Below, in pieces: positions 17,755 to 28,598 of a DNA stretch of 33,538 nucleotides (its first letter is position 1; each line of letters opens with the position of its first letter). Position numbers and translations under genes: made by a program. The DNA lies in contig JABBOB010000004.1 in NCBI GenBank assembly GCA_019352055.1, positions 2,664-36,201 on the forward strand, given 5' to 3'. The stretch comes from Acidobacteriota bacterium. GTDB lineage: Bacteria; Actinomycetota; Actinomycetes; Actinomycetales; Microbacteriaceae. The notes beneath the pieces were generated by a model that saw only the letters and a list, made by a program, of their open reading frames with translations, did no database searches and was not told where the DNA came from.

Positions 17755-18063
17755 ATGAGCGACTACCAGCCCAGCCCGCCGCCGTCGACGCCGTACACCG
17801 GCCCCGGCGCACCCGTGCAGAAGACCAACGTCCTCGCGATCATCGCGCTCATCCTCGGCATCGTGGTCCCGATCGGCGGCATCATCTGCGGCCCGATCGC
17901 CCTCGGCCAGATCAAGCGGACGGGCGAGAACGGCCGCGGGCTCGCGCTCGCCGGGCTGATCATCGGCATCGTCTTCACGCTGATCGGCCTCCTCTGGTTC
18001 GTCGTGGTCGGCATCGCGGTGATCAGCGGCCTGAGCTCGGGCGCCTACTCGACGTCTCCCTGA
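17755..18063 (+). CDS. DUF4190-type small membrane protein
   Basis: A 102-residue protein with a Pro/Ser/Tyr-rich cytoplasmic N-terminus (about 1-22) and two hydrophobic segments (about 25-47 and 60-90). The linker between them, GPIALGQIKRTGENGRGLALAGLIIG, is the hallmark of the DUF4190 family: Gly-X-Ile-Lys-Arg-Thr-Gly and a following Gly-Arg-Gly-X-Ala. Function is unknown. The ATG at 17755 is preferred over an earlier in-frame ATG at 17701 because AGAGGAG lies just upstream and the family starts here. It stands alone, converging on the methyltransferase gene. Confidence 0.85.
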   Translation: MSDYQPSPPPSTPYTGPGAPVQKTNVLAIIALILGIVVPIGGIICGPIALGQIKRTGENGRGLALAGLIIGIVFTLIGLLWFVVVGIAVISGLSSGAYSTSP

Positions 18064-18100
18064 CGCCGGCCCGTCCCTGCCAGCGCGCTCGCGCCCGTCG

Positions 18101-19282
18101 TCAGCGGTGGCAGACGAGCGCGACCCGGCGGTCGGCCGTGCGGGTGACGATCAGGACCGCCTCCTCGTCCCCCCGCAGTGCGAGGCCCCTGCGGAACGCC
18201 GCCGGATCGAGGTCGACCCCGCGCTTCTTGATCTCGAGCCGTCCGACCCCGCGCGCGCGCAGCTCCTTCCGGATGCGCTGCGGATCGAACGGGAGCACCG
18301 CGTCGACCGCGAACGGGGTGAGGAACGGAGACGATGCGAGACCATCCCCGCTGAGGTAGGCGATGCCGGGACCGACGGGGTGCGTGCCGGTCGTCCTGGC
18401 GAGGTCCCCGAGCAACCGCGCACGGATGACCGCGCCGTCGGGTTCGAAGACGTGGTCGCCGAGCGCGCCGACCGGCTCGTCCGCCGTGTCGCCCCCGGCG
18501 GTCAGCTCGGCGGTGCCGGCGGGCCCGGACACGAGCGCCGCCCGCCGGACCCCTTCCCGCTGCAGGCCGCCGCGCCACAGCACGAGCTCCACGACCTCCC
18601 CCCGGTCGGACACCCACTGCGCCTCCGCCTCCGGGGGCACCGTCGCCCGGTCGTGCGCGGGTGAGAGCTTGACGCCCGTGGGCAGACGATCCGCGGTCCG
18701 GTCGACGAAGTCGAGGGACGGGCTGTAGGCGGCCGCGGCCACCCGCTTCGTGTCCGCGTGGCCGGCGGTGCGGCGCGCGGGGTCGATCCAGGCGGCGTCG
18801 ACCGTCCCGAGATCGACGGCCTCCGCATCCTCGACGAGCACCTCCGCCTCCGGGAACGGGGTCAGGTTGTACTGCGCCAGGACGGCGGTCACCTCGTCGC
18901 GCTCGACCGCCAGGACCCGGAGCCCGACAGCGGCGATCGCCAGGGCGTCCCCGCCGATCCCGCAGCCGAGGTCCGCGACGACGGCCGCACCGGCGGCGCG
19001 GAACCGCGCGGCATGCCGGGCCGCGACGTCGAGCCGCGTGGCCTGCTCCAGCCCGGCGCGGGTGAACAGCATGCGGTCGGCGAACTCGCCGAACTTCGCC
19101 CTCGCGCGCCGCCGCAGCGCCGCCTGCGTCAGGATCGCCGCCGCCTGCTCGGGCGAGAACCCTTCCCGTCGCAGCGCCGTCGACCGGGCGAGGACGTCGT
19201 CCGGGGTCCCGGGCCTCGCCTCGGCGTCCACGGCGCTCAGGACCCGGGCGTCGAGCAGCGCCTCGAGCTCGCTGCGTTCCAT
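18101..19282 (-). CDS. Class I SAM-dependent methyltransferase with THUMP-like domain
   Basis: A 393-residue protein. The first ~95 residues are helical (STALRREGFSPEQAAAILTQAALRRRARAKFG). The SAM-binding motif I is VVADLGCGIGGDALAIA (103-116). An acidic motif II follows (VLAVERD), and AAWIDPARR resembles the catalytic (N/D)PPY-like loop. The C-terminal part matches the THUMP-like domain (GRLEIKKRGVDLDPAAFRRGLAL). Such proteins are presumed RNA methyltransferases; the substrate is unknown. The ATG at 19282 is set by a TACGGT -10 six bases upstream and no ribosome binding site. Its start lies 25 bases from the CIRCE element of groES. Confidence 0.85.
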   Translation of the reverse strand: MERSELEALLDARVLSAVDAEARPGTPDDVLARSTALRREGFSPEQAAAILTQAALRRRARAKFGEFADRMLFTRAGLEQATRLDVAARHAARFRAAGAAVVADLGCGIGGDALAIAAVGLRVLAVERDEVTAVLAQYNLTPFPEAEVLVEDAEAVDLGTVDAAWIDPARRTAGHADTKRVAAAAYSPSLDFVDRTADRLPTGVKLSPAHDRATVPPEAEAQWVSDRGEVVELVLWRGGLQREGVRRAALVSGPAGTAELTAGGDTADEPVGALGDHVFEPDGAVIRARLLGDLARTTGTHPVGPGIAYLSGDGLASSPFLTPFAVDAVLPFDPQRIRKELRARGVGRLEIKKRGVDLDPAAFRRGLALRGDEEAVLIVTRTADRRVALVCHR

Positions 19283-19288
19283 CCGTCC

Positions 19289-19294
19289 ACCGTA
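19289..19294 (-). promoter_or_regulatory. -10 element of the leaderless methyltransferase promoter
   Basis: On the minus strand TACGGT stands six bases before the ATG at 19282. It is 13 bases from the CIRCE element at 19307-19333, so HrcA bound there could also affect this promoter. Confidence 0.6.
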
Positions 19295-19306
19295 GGTCCG
19301 ACCGCG

Positions 19307-19333
19307 TTGGCACTCGCGTTGCGTGAGTGCCAG
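19307..19333 (+). promoter_or_regulatory. CIRCE operator (HrcA binding site)
   Basis: TTGGCACTC, nine bases, GAGTGCCAG. This is the CIRCE inverted repeat (consensus TTAGCACTC-N9-GAGTGCTAA), with only the outer A/T positions changed. It overlaps the -35 of the groES promoter, so HrcA binding would block RNA polymerase. Confidence 0.95.
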
Positions 19334-19347
19334 GTGACGCCTAGTGT
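19319..19347 (+). promoter_or_regulatory. groES promoter
   Basis: TTGCGT at 19319-19324 (-35), a 17-base spacer and TAGTGT at 19342-19347 (-10). Transcription should start near 19354, leaving a leader of about 80 bases. A GGCACG/CGTGCC hairpin (19356-19361 and 19373-19378) would sit at the 5' end of the mRNA. Confidence 0.75.
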
Positions 19348-19434
19348 TGGGGGCTGGCACGCAGCAGCGCTCCGTGCCGCATCGAACGTGTGGAAGCAGC
19401 TTTTACAAGCACTACGGGAAAGCAGAGGTGGACC

Positions 19435-19731
19435 GTGTCGGTCTCCATCAAGCCGCTCGAGGATCGCATCGTGATCAGCCAGGTCGAGGCCGAGCAGACG
19501 ACCGCGTCGGGGCTCGTGATCCCCGACACCGCGAAGGAGAAGCCCCAGGAGGGTGAGGTCGTCGCCGTCGGACCGGGTCGCATCGACGACAACGGCAACC
19601 GCGTGCCGCTCGACATCGCGGTCGGCGATCGCGTCATCTACTCGAAGTACGGCGGCACCGAGGTCAAGGTGCAGGGCGAGGACTACCTCGTCCTCTCCGC
19701 CCGCGACGTCCTCGCGGTGGTCGAGCGCTGA
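19435..19731 (+). CDS. groES: Co-chaperonin GroES (Cpn10)
   Basis: The 98-residue GroES forms the seven-membered lid of the GroEL chamber. The sequence [20 protein letters not shown], then [52 protein letters not shown] is full-length and typical. The mobile loop (about 18-32, [15 protein letters not shown]) is present. The GTG start has AGAGGTGG upstream. Transcription is under CIRCE/HrcA control. It is followed by a 20-bp-stem terminator and not by groEL, so the chaperonin partner must be elsewhere in the genome. Confidence 0.96.
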   Translation: MSVSIKPLEDRIVISQVEAEQTTASGLVIPDTAKEKPQEGEVVAVGPGRIDDNGNRVPLDIAVGDRVIYSKYGGTEVKVQGEDYLVLSARDVLAVVER

Positions 19732-19740
19732 CCACCGGTC

Positions 19741-19786
19741 GCACGCAGAAGGGCCCGCGCTGTCCGGCGCGGGCCCTTCTGCGTGC
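19741..19786 (+). terminator. Strong terminator after groES
   Basis: A perfect 20-bp inverted repeat: arms at 19741-19760 and 19767-19786 around the loop TGTCCG. The 3' arm includes CCCTTCTG. It begins ten bases after the groES stop. Confidence 0.9.
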
Positions 19787-19833
19787 TGCGGCGCGCGCAC
19801 GGAGCGTGGGCCGGTGCGGCGGCCGCGGGGCCG

Positions 19834-19839
19834 TAGGGT
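19834..19839 (+). promoter_or_regulatory. -10 element of the leaderless rarD promoter
   Basis: TAGGGT is followed by a seven-base gap and the GTG at 19847, without a separate ribosome binding site. Confidence 0.6.
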
Positions 19840-19846
19840 CGAGCGG

Positions 19847-20779
19847 GTGACAGCGGGGGTGGCGGACCGGGCCCGCTCGGGGTTGCTGTTCGGGCTCGCG
19901 GCCTATCTGCTCTGGGGCGCGATGCCGGTGTACTTCCTGCTGATGCGCCCCGCAGGGGCCTTCGAGATCGTCGCCTGGCGGATCGTCTTCTCCCTCGTCT
20001 TCTGCGTCGCGCTGCTGGCTGTCACCCGAGGGTTCGGCCGATTCCGCGGCGTGCTCCGCGACCGGCGCGCGGTCGCGTCGTTCGCGCTCGCCGGTGCGCT
20101 GATCTGGGTCAACTGGACCGTCTACGTGTTCGCCACGACGAGCGGTCAGGTCGTCGAGGCGGCGCTCGGCTACTTCATCAACCCGATCGTGACGATCCTG
20201 CTCGGCGTCGTCGTTCAGCGGGAGCGCCTCCGCACCGTCCAGTGGGTCGCCATCGGGATCAGCGCGCTCGCGGTGGTCGTCATCGCCGTCGAGGCCGGCG
20301 CCCTGCCGTGGCTCTCGCTGCTGCTCGCGGGCTCCTTCGGCGGGTACGGGCTGGTGAAGAAGAGACTGGGCCGCGTCGACGCGGTGTCGGGGCTGACGCT
20401 CGAGACCGCGTGGCTGGCTCCGGTCGCTGCGGTGGAGCTCGTGGTCGTCGGCCTCACATCGGGACTCGCGTACGGCACGGCCGGCGTCGCGCCCACCCTG
20501 CTGCTCACCTCCACCGGTATCGGCACCGCGGTCCCGCTGCTGCTCTTCGCAGCGTCCACCCGCCGGCTGCCCCTGTCGGTCGTCGGCTTCCTGCAGTACC
20601 TGACGCCGATCCTCCAGCTCGCGATCGGCGTCGCCGTGCTGCACGAGCCGATGTCCGCCGGACGGTGGGTCGGGTTCGGCCTGGTGTGGCTGGCGCTCGC
20701 GGTCCTGGTGGGGGAGTCGCTGATGCGCGGGCGCGGGCGCGGTCGCGCCCGCCGGACGGCGGCCGTCGCGGGCAGCTGA
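19847..20779 (+). CDS. rarD: RarD/EamA-family transporter
   Basis: A 310-residue, ten-segment membrane protein of the drug/metabolite transporter superfamily. It opens with RSGLLFGLAAYLLWGAMPVYF, and the RarD hallmarks EIVAWRIVFSLVFC, IWVNWTVYVFATTSGQVVEAALGYFINPI and LGVVVQRERL are clear. A second EamA half follows: GSFGGYGLVKK, LETAWLAPVAAVELV, ALPLLLFAASTRRLPLS-like and GFLQYLTPILQLAIGV. RarD was named from a chloramphenicol-sensitive phenotype; the transported substrate is not established. The start is set by the -10 and the family N-terminus. It has its own promoter and ends two bases before the convergent lipoprotein gene. Confidence 0.9.
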   Translation: MTAGVADRARSGLLFGLAAYLLWGAMPVYFLLMRPAGAFEIVAWRIVFSLVFCVALLAVTRGFGRFRGVLRDRRAVASFALAGALIWVNWTVYVFATTSGQVVEAALGYFINPIVTILLGVVVQRERLRTVQWVAIGISALAVVVIAVEAGALPWLSLLLAGSFGGYGLVKKRLGRVDAVSGLTLETAWLAPVAAVELVVVGLTSGLAYGTAGVAPTLLLTSTGIGTAVPLLLFAASTRRLPLSVVGFLQYLTPILQLAIGVAVLHEPMSAGRWVGFGLVWLALAVLVGESLMRGRGRGRARRTAAVAGS

Positions 20780-20781
20780 CC

Positions 20782-21174
20782 TCAGCCGACGACGCCGGTG
20801 CTGTGGAACACCTCGTACTGGACGGTCCTCCCGATCTGCGGCCGGGTGAGCGCACTGAAGCCGACGCAGAGCCGGGTCGTGCACGCCTGTCCGTTCCCGC
20901 CGTCGACGACCGGTTCGTCGAGCGTCAGCTCGTAGCCGTGCTCGACGAGCAGCGAGCGCGCCTCGCGGTAGGCGGTCGGCGGATCCGCGACACGCACCGT
21001 GACGACCCAGTCGCCGGGCACGGACTCGGTGGTCGACAGCACCCGTCCTGCGATCCGGGGGAAGGACGGCGCCACCTCGGAGGCGCTCGACGTGACCGGG
21101 CCGGGTGTTCCGCTGCACCCTGCGAGCGCCAGTGCGATCGCGCCTGAGGCGAGGGCTGCCGGTGCGATGCGCAC
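20782..21174 (-). CDS. Small putative lipoprotein of unknown function
   Basis: A 130-residue protein with a type II signal peptide: MRIAPAALASGAIALALAGC, lipobox LAGC with the lipidated C20. The mature ~110 residues contain ADPPTAYREARSLLVEHGYELTLDEPVV and two cysteines in ACTTRLCVG that could form a disulfide. No known family is recognised. The GTG at 21174 is set by a TAGCGT -10 six bases upstream. The stop abuts that of rarD (2-base gap), so the two are convergent. Confidence 0.75.
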   Translation of the reverse strand: MRIAPAALASGAIALALAGCSGTPGPVTSSASEVAPSFPRIAGRVLSTTESVPGDWVVTVRVADPPTAYREARSLLVEHGYELTLDEPVVDGGNGQACTTRLCVGFSALTRPQIGRTVQYEVFHSTGVVG

Positions 21175-21180
21175 CTGCCG

Positions 21181-21186
21181 ACGCTA
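21181..21186 (-). promoter_or_regulatory. -10 element of a leaderless promoter (lipoprotein)
   Basis: On the minus strand TAGCGT stands six bases before the GTG at 21174. Confidence 0.55.
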
Positions 21187-21369
21187 CCGCCGCAGGGGGC
21201 GCCGAGCCAGAGGCCGAATGGTTCGGAGGGCTCGCGGGTCACGGATTGCTAACGAAACCCGAGATGAGTAGCCGCTGGAAACATGACTGGAACACCCTCT
21301 GCATACCGTGCCTCAACCGTGCCGCCCACTCGGCGCGTCTGCCAACACACGCCAGAAGTAAGGATCCGC
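21187..21369 (+). promoter_or_regulatory. Upstream regulatory region of the ABC transporter operon
   Basis: This 180-base region is more AT-rich than the rest of the window near 21243-21305. Candidate elements are TTGCTA at 21246-21251 as -35 and, less clearly, TAGCCG or TACCGT as -10. Two pairs of five-base half-sites spaced by six bases resemble GlnR boxes: GTCAC/CTAAC at 21238-21253 and GAAAC/GGAAC at 21278-21293. AAGTAAGGA before 21370 is the ribosome binding site. Confidence 0.35.
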
Positions 21370-22716
21370 ATGCCTGGATACCTCCGCCCACGCCGCGCTC
21401 TCGCGGTCGTGGCGATCGGAGCGACGGCCGCCATCGCGCTCGCCGCCTGCTCCTCCTCCTCGGGGGGCTCTCCGAGCGCCTCCACCACGTCGTCCGCGAG
21501 CGCCTCGTCCACCACGGCCCTCGCCGCGGTGTCCACGTGCTCCGGCAGCGAGGACAACTCGAAGACGTTCAAGCTCGGCACCTTCCTGCCGCTCACCGGC
21601 TCTCTGGCGTCGCTCGGTCCCGCTGCGGTCGCCGGCTCCGGGCAGGCGCTGTCGGACATCGCGAAGGCCGGTGGTGTCAACGGCACGGCGCCCTGCGTGA
21701 TCTCGACCGACTCGAGCGACACCGACCACCCGACGATCGGCCAGCAGAACATCAAGAAGCTGCTCGCCGACAAGGTCTCCGCGATCCTGGGCGCCGAGTC
21801 CTCCGGCGTGACCGAGAGCGTGCTGAAGACCGTCGACGCGCAGAGCACGGTGATGTTCTCGCCGGCCAACACGGACGACGCCCTGACCGGCGCCTCCAAG
21901 TGGTACTTCCGCGACGCCCCGCCCAACGCGGTCGAGGGCAACGCGCTCGGCCAGCAGATCGTGCAGGACGGCAACAGCAAGGTCGGCATCCTGGTCTTCA
22001 ACGACCCGTACGGCACCAACCTCCGCAACTCGATCCAGAAGGCGGTCGAGGGAGCCGGCGGCTCGGTCGTCTACGGCGCCCAGGGCAAGAACCAGGAGTT
22101 CCCCTCCACCGAGACGAACTTCACGTCCGAGGTGTCCTCGGTCATCGGGACCAAGCCCGACGCGATCGTCATCGATGCGTTCGACCAGACGGCGCAGATC
22201 CTGCCGGCCCTCGCGTCGGCGGGCTGGGACATGAAGAAGGTGTACTTCGTCGACGGCAACCTGAACGACTACACCGCCACGAAGGGCGTGCCGGACCTCA
22301 CCGGCGCGAAGGGCTCGACGCAGGGCGTCAACCCGTCCGACGCGCTGAAGGCCCAGCTCTCCGCCTGGTACGCGAAGAACCAGAACGGCGGCAAGATCAG
22401 CGCCTTCGGCTACGCGGCCGAGTCCTACGACGCTGTCGTGATCATGGCCCTCGCCGCGCAGATCGCCGGCAACTCGACCCCGGCCGGGATCCAGGCGAAC
22501 ATCCTGCCGGTGACGGGTTCGACGAACGGCACGTCCTGCAAGACGTACGCCGACTGCCTGGCGCTCATCAAGGGCGGCAACAAGAACATCCACTACGAGG
22601 GCTACTCGGGCATCGGCGCGCTGAACGCGGGCCACGACCCGTCGAGCGGCTACATCTCGATCTACCAGTACGTCGGCAAGGCCCCGTCGAAGTTCCTGAA
22701 CTCCGTCAAGGGCTGA
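21370..22716 (+). CDS. Branched-chain amino-acid-type ABC transporter, substrate-binding lipoprotein
   Basis: A 448-residue extracytoplasmic solute-binding protein of the LivJ/LivK type I fold. The signal peptide has lipobox LAAC (C27), followed by a Ser/Ala-rich linker to about residue 56. The mature part shows FKLGTFLPLTGSLASLGPAAVAG, SAILGAESSGVT, FSPANTDDALTG, VGILVFNDPYGTNLR and DAIVIDAFDQTAQILPAL, typical of the family. Substrate is inferred from the operon; urea or amide ligands are possible for this family. The ATG at 21370 is chosen over an in-frame ATG at 21283 because the signal peptide begins there and AAGGAT lies upstream. It is first in a five-gene operon and followed by a hairpin. 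Confidence 0.9.
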   Translation: MPGYLRPRRALAVVAIGATAAIALAACSSSSGGSPSASTTSSASASSTTALAAVSTCSGSEDNSKTFKLGTFLPLTGSLASLGPAAVAGSGQALSDIAKAGGVNGTAPCVISTDSSDTDHPTIGQQNIKKLLADKVSAILGAESSGVTESVLKTVDAQSTVMFSPANTDDALTGASKWYFRDAPPNAVEGNALGQQIVQDGNSKVGILVFNDPYGTNLRNSIQKAVEGAGGSVVYGAQGKNQEFPSTETNFTSEVSSVIGTKPDAIVIDAFDQTAQILPALASAGWDMKKVYFVDGNLNDYTATKGVPDLTGAKGSTQGVNPSDALKAQLSAWYAKNQNGGKISAFGYAAESYDAVVIMALAAQIAGNSTPAGIQANILPVTGSTNGTSCKTYADCLALIKGGNKNIHYEGYSGIGALNAGHDPSSGYISIYQYVGKAPSKFLNSVKG

Positions 22717-22733
22717 GCGAGACCTGATCGAAA

Positions 22734-22777
22734 CGCTGCGGGGTCCGGCAGGAGCACTCCTGCCGGACCCTGCAGCG
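22734..22777 (+). terminator. Intercistronic hairpin after the substrate-binding gene
   Basis: A 20-bp stem (one G-U wobble) with arms at 22734-22753 and 22758-22777 and the loop GCAC. It lies 17 bases after the substrate-binding gene and 31 bases before the permease start. No T-run follows. Such hairpins often act as partial terminators or 3' stabilisers, giving more binding protein than permease. Confidence 0.8.
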
Positions 22778-22808
22778 CGTCCCCAGTCGACGAACCGGAG
22801 GTACGCCC

Positions 22809-24197
22809 GTGCGTGAACCGATCGCCCCGCGCCGCAGAGCGCACCGCATCCGACTTCTCGGGATCGCCCTGCTGGCAGCAGCGGGCGTCTCCTTGGCCGC
22901 CGTCGCTCCTGCGATGGCGGCCACCCCCAGTCCGACCCCCACGCCGACGAACACCGTCGTGCAGAGCGCCACGATCACCGCCGTGCCGCAGTGCACCGTC
23001 GACCCGGCGCTCGGCTGCGTCGCGGGCACCCTGAACGACGGGAACGGCAACGGCGTCAAGGGCGTCACGATCTCGATGAGCGATGCCGGCAGCGACGCCG
23101 CGAGCACCGTGACGAACGCCGAGGGGCATTTCGCGTTCAAGGTCAGCCAGAACGGCCTCTACACCCTGACCCTGAAGACGTCCACGCTCCCGAGCGGGGT
23201 CAAGGCGGCCGTCACGCAGCGCAAGGTCCAGGCCGTCGTCGGCGCGCTCCGCGCCGCGTTCTTCGAGCTCAGCGGGTCGTTCAAGGGGTCGAAGGCGACC
23301 ACCAGCACCGTCCCGACGACCTTCATCGGCACCGCCGGCCAGCTGGCCGCTCAGGGCCTCCTGCTCGGCCTGCTCCTCGCGCTCGCCTCCATCGGGCTGT
23401 CCCTGATCTACGGGACCACCGGGCTGTCGAACTTCGCGCACGCGGAGCAGGTGACGCTGGGCGGGTTCATGGCCTACAGCTTCGGTACCGTGCTCGGCCT
23501 GCCGTTCATCCTGGCCGCTCTGGCCGCGGTGGTCGTCGGCGCCGCGTCGGGCTACCTGCAGGACCGCTTCATCTGGGGACCGTTGCGGAAGCGCGGTCTG
23601 GGCCTCACGCAGCTGATGGTCGTCACGATCGGGCTGTCGTTCGCCGCGGAGTACGTGTTCCAGTACTTCTACGGCTCGCAGGTGCAGTCGGTGTCCTCCG
23701 GCGTCCAGCTGAACACCGGTCCGCTGAACATCACGCCCGCGGCCTACTGGTCCATGCTCGTGTCGATCGTCGTGCTCGTGCTGGTCGGCCTCGCGCTGCA
23801 GCGCACCAGGATCGGCCGTGCGGCTCGGGCGGTGTCCGACAACCGGGCGCTCGCCGCGGCGTCGGGCATCGACGTCGACCGCGTGATCCGCCTCGTCTGG
23901 ACCGTGGCGATGGGGCTCGCGGCGCTCTCCGGTGCCCTGTACGCCCTCGTGTACGGCGGCATCCAGTGGAGCACGGGGGTGCAGATCCTGCTGCTGCTCT
24001 TCGCAGCCGTCACCCTCGGCGGCCTCGGCACCGCGTTCGGTGCCCTGGTCGGCTCGATCGTGATCGGCCTCGTGGTGCAGCTGTCGACGTTGTTCCTGTC
24101 GAACAACGTGAAGTACGCGACCGCCCTGTTCATCCTGATCCTCGTGCTCGTCTTCCGGCCCCAGGGCATCCTGGGCCGGAAGGAGCGCGTGGGCTGA
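22809..24197 (+). CDS. LivH-type ABC permease with N-terminal extracytoplasmic beta-domain
   Basis: A 462-residue permease, ~170 residues longer than a standard LivH (about 290-310). Residues 1-37 look like a signal peptide (RIRLLGIALLAAAGVSLAAV, then PAMAATPS). Residues about 60-125 form a CnaB/carboxypeptidase-regulatory-like beta-sandwich: GCVAGTLNDGNGNGVKGVTI, then TNAEGHFAFKVSQNGLYTLTL. The LivH membrane part begins near 180 with GLLLGLLLALASIGLSLIYG and TGLSNFAHAEQVTLGGFMAY, later SDNRALAAASGIDVDRVI (the EAA-like loop) and FRPQGILGRKE. GGAGGT at 22797-22802 fixes the GTG start. The extra domain would lie outside the cell; its role is unknown. Confidence 0.88.
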   Translation: MREPIAPRRRAHRIRLLGIALLAAAGVSLAAVAPAMAATPSPTPTPTNTVVQSATITAVPQCTVDPALGCVAGTLNDGNGNGVKGVTISMSDAGSDAASTVTNAEGHFAFKVSQNGLYTLTLKTSTLPSGVKAAVTQRKVQAVVGALRAAFFELSGSFKGSKATTSTVPTTFIGTAGQLAAQGLLLGLLLALASIGLSLIYGTTGLSNFAHAEQVTLGGFMAYSFGTVLGLPFILAALAAVVVGAASGYLQDRFIWGPLRKRGLGLTQLMVVTIGLSFAAEYVFQYFYGSQVQSVSSGVQLNTGPLNITPAAYWSMLVSIVVLVLVGLALQRTRIGRAARAVSDNRALAAASGIDVDRVIRLVWTVAMGLAALSGALYALVYGGIQWSTGVQILLLLFAAVTLGGLGTAFGALVGSIVIGLVVQLSTLFLSNNVKYATALFILILVLVFRPQGILGRKERVG

Positions 24198-24213
24198 TCG
24201 GAAGGTCCGAGCC

Positions 24214-25195
24214 ATGAACTTCCTCTACACGCTGTTCCAGGACGGCGGCGCGGCGATCATCTCGTCCACCACCGCCGCCTTCGCGCTGGCCGCGATCGGC
24301 CTGAACGTGCACTTCGGCTACACGGGTCTCGTCAACATCGGCCAGGCCGGCTTCATGCTGCTCGGGGCGTACGGCTTCGCGATCGTCGTCGAGCAGGGGG
24401 GCGGGATCCTCCTCGGCGTGCTCGCGGGCCTCGCCGCGGCCGCGGTGTTCGCCCTCATCCTCGGCATCCCGACCCTCCGGCTCCGCGGTGACTACCTCGC
24501 GATCGTGACGATCGCCGCCGCGGAGATCATCCGCATCGTCGGCGGCGACCAGAGCCTCGCTCCTCTCACGGGCGGCGTCGCGGGCATCCCGAACGCGAAG
24601 TACTCGGACCAGTTCATCGCGCTGTCCCCGTTCCCGAAGGCGGGGCTGTTCACCTTCGGTCCCTGGACCTACCCCTACAGCGCGGGCAACTCGTGGTGGC
24701 TCAGCCTGGTGGGCTGGGCCCTCGCCCTGCTCGCCGCGCTGGTCGTGTTCCTGCTGTTCCGCAGCCCCTGGGGCCGCGCGATCAAGGGCATCCGGGAGGA
24801 CGAGGACGCCGTGCGGAGCCTCGGCAAGAACGTGTTCGCCTACAAGATGCAGAGCCTCGTGCTCGGCGGGGTGATCGGCGCGCTCGGCGGCATCGTGTTC
24901 GTGCTCGGCGCCTCGGTGCAGCCGGACGCGCTCGGCCGCACGACCACGTTCCTGCTCTACACCGTGCTGCTCCTCGGCGGCGCGGCGACGGTGCTCGGCC
25001 CGATCCTCGGCAGCTTCCTCTACTTCATCTTCGTGGTGTGGCTGCAGGACGTGGTGGCGCAGTTCGTGCCCTCGACGGTGATGAACAGCTCGCAGATCCC
25101 GCAGTTCACCTACATCCTGGTGGGGGCGGGGCTCATGCTGCTGGTGATCTTCCGCCCGCAGGGGATCCTCGGGAACAAGAAGGAGCTGAGCTTCG

Positions 25196-25203
<8 letters not shown>
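24214..25203 (+). CDS. LivM-type ABC permease
   Basis: A 329-residue membrane protein, the second permease subunit of the transporter. LivM landmarks are NVHFGYTGLVNIGQAGFMLLGAYG, GIPTLRLRGDYLAIVTIAAAEIIRI, the EAA-like loop FRSPWGRAIKGIREDEDAVRSLGKNV, and the terminal IFRPQGILGNKKE. About eight to nine hydrophobic segments are visible. It starts 17 bases after the first permease with GGAAGG upstream. Its stop overlaps the start of the first ATPase gene by eight bases. Confidence 0.92.
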
Positions 25204-28529
<3,326 letters not shown>

Positions 28530-28584
28530 CCGACTCCGCGGTGTGGGGGGTCCTGCTGCTCCGGAAGGGCGGAGCCCGCGTCGA

Positions 28585-28590
28585 TAGGGT
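28585..28590 (+). promoter_or_regulatory. -10 element of the leaderless guaB3 promoter
   Basis: TAGGGT lies eight bases before the GTG at 28599. The gap GACGGACC does not look like a ribosome binding site. Confidence 0.55.
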
Positions 28591-28598
28591 GACGGACC

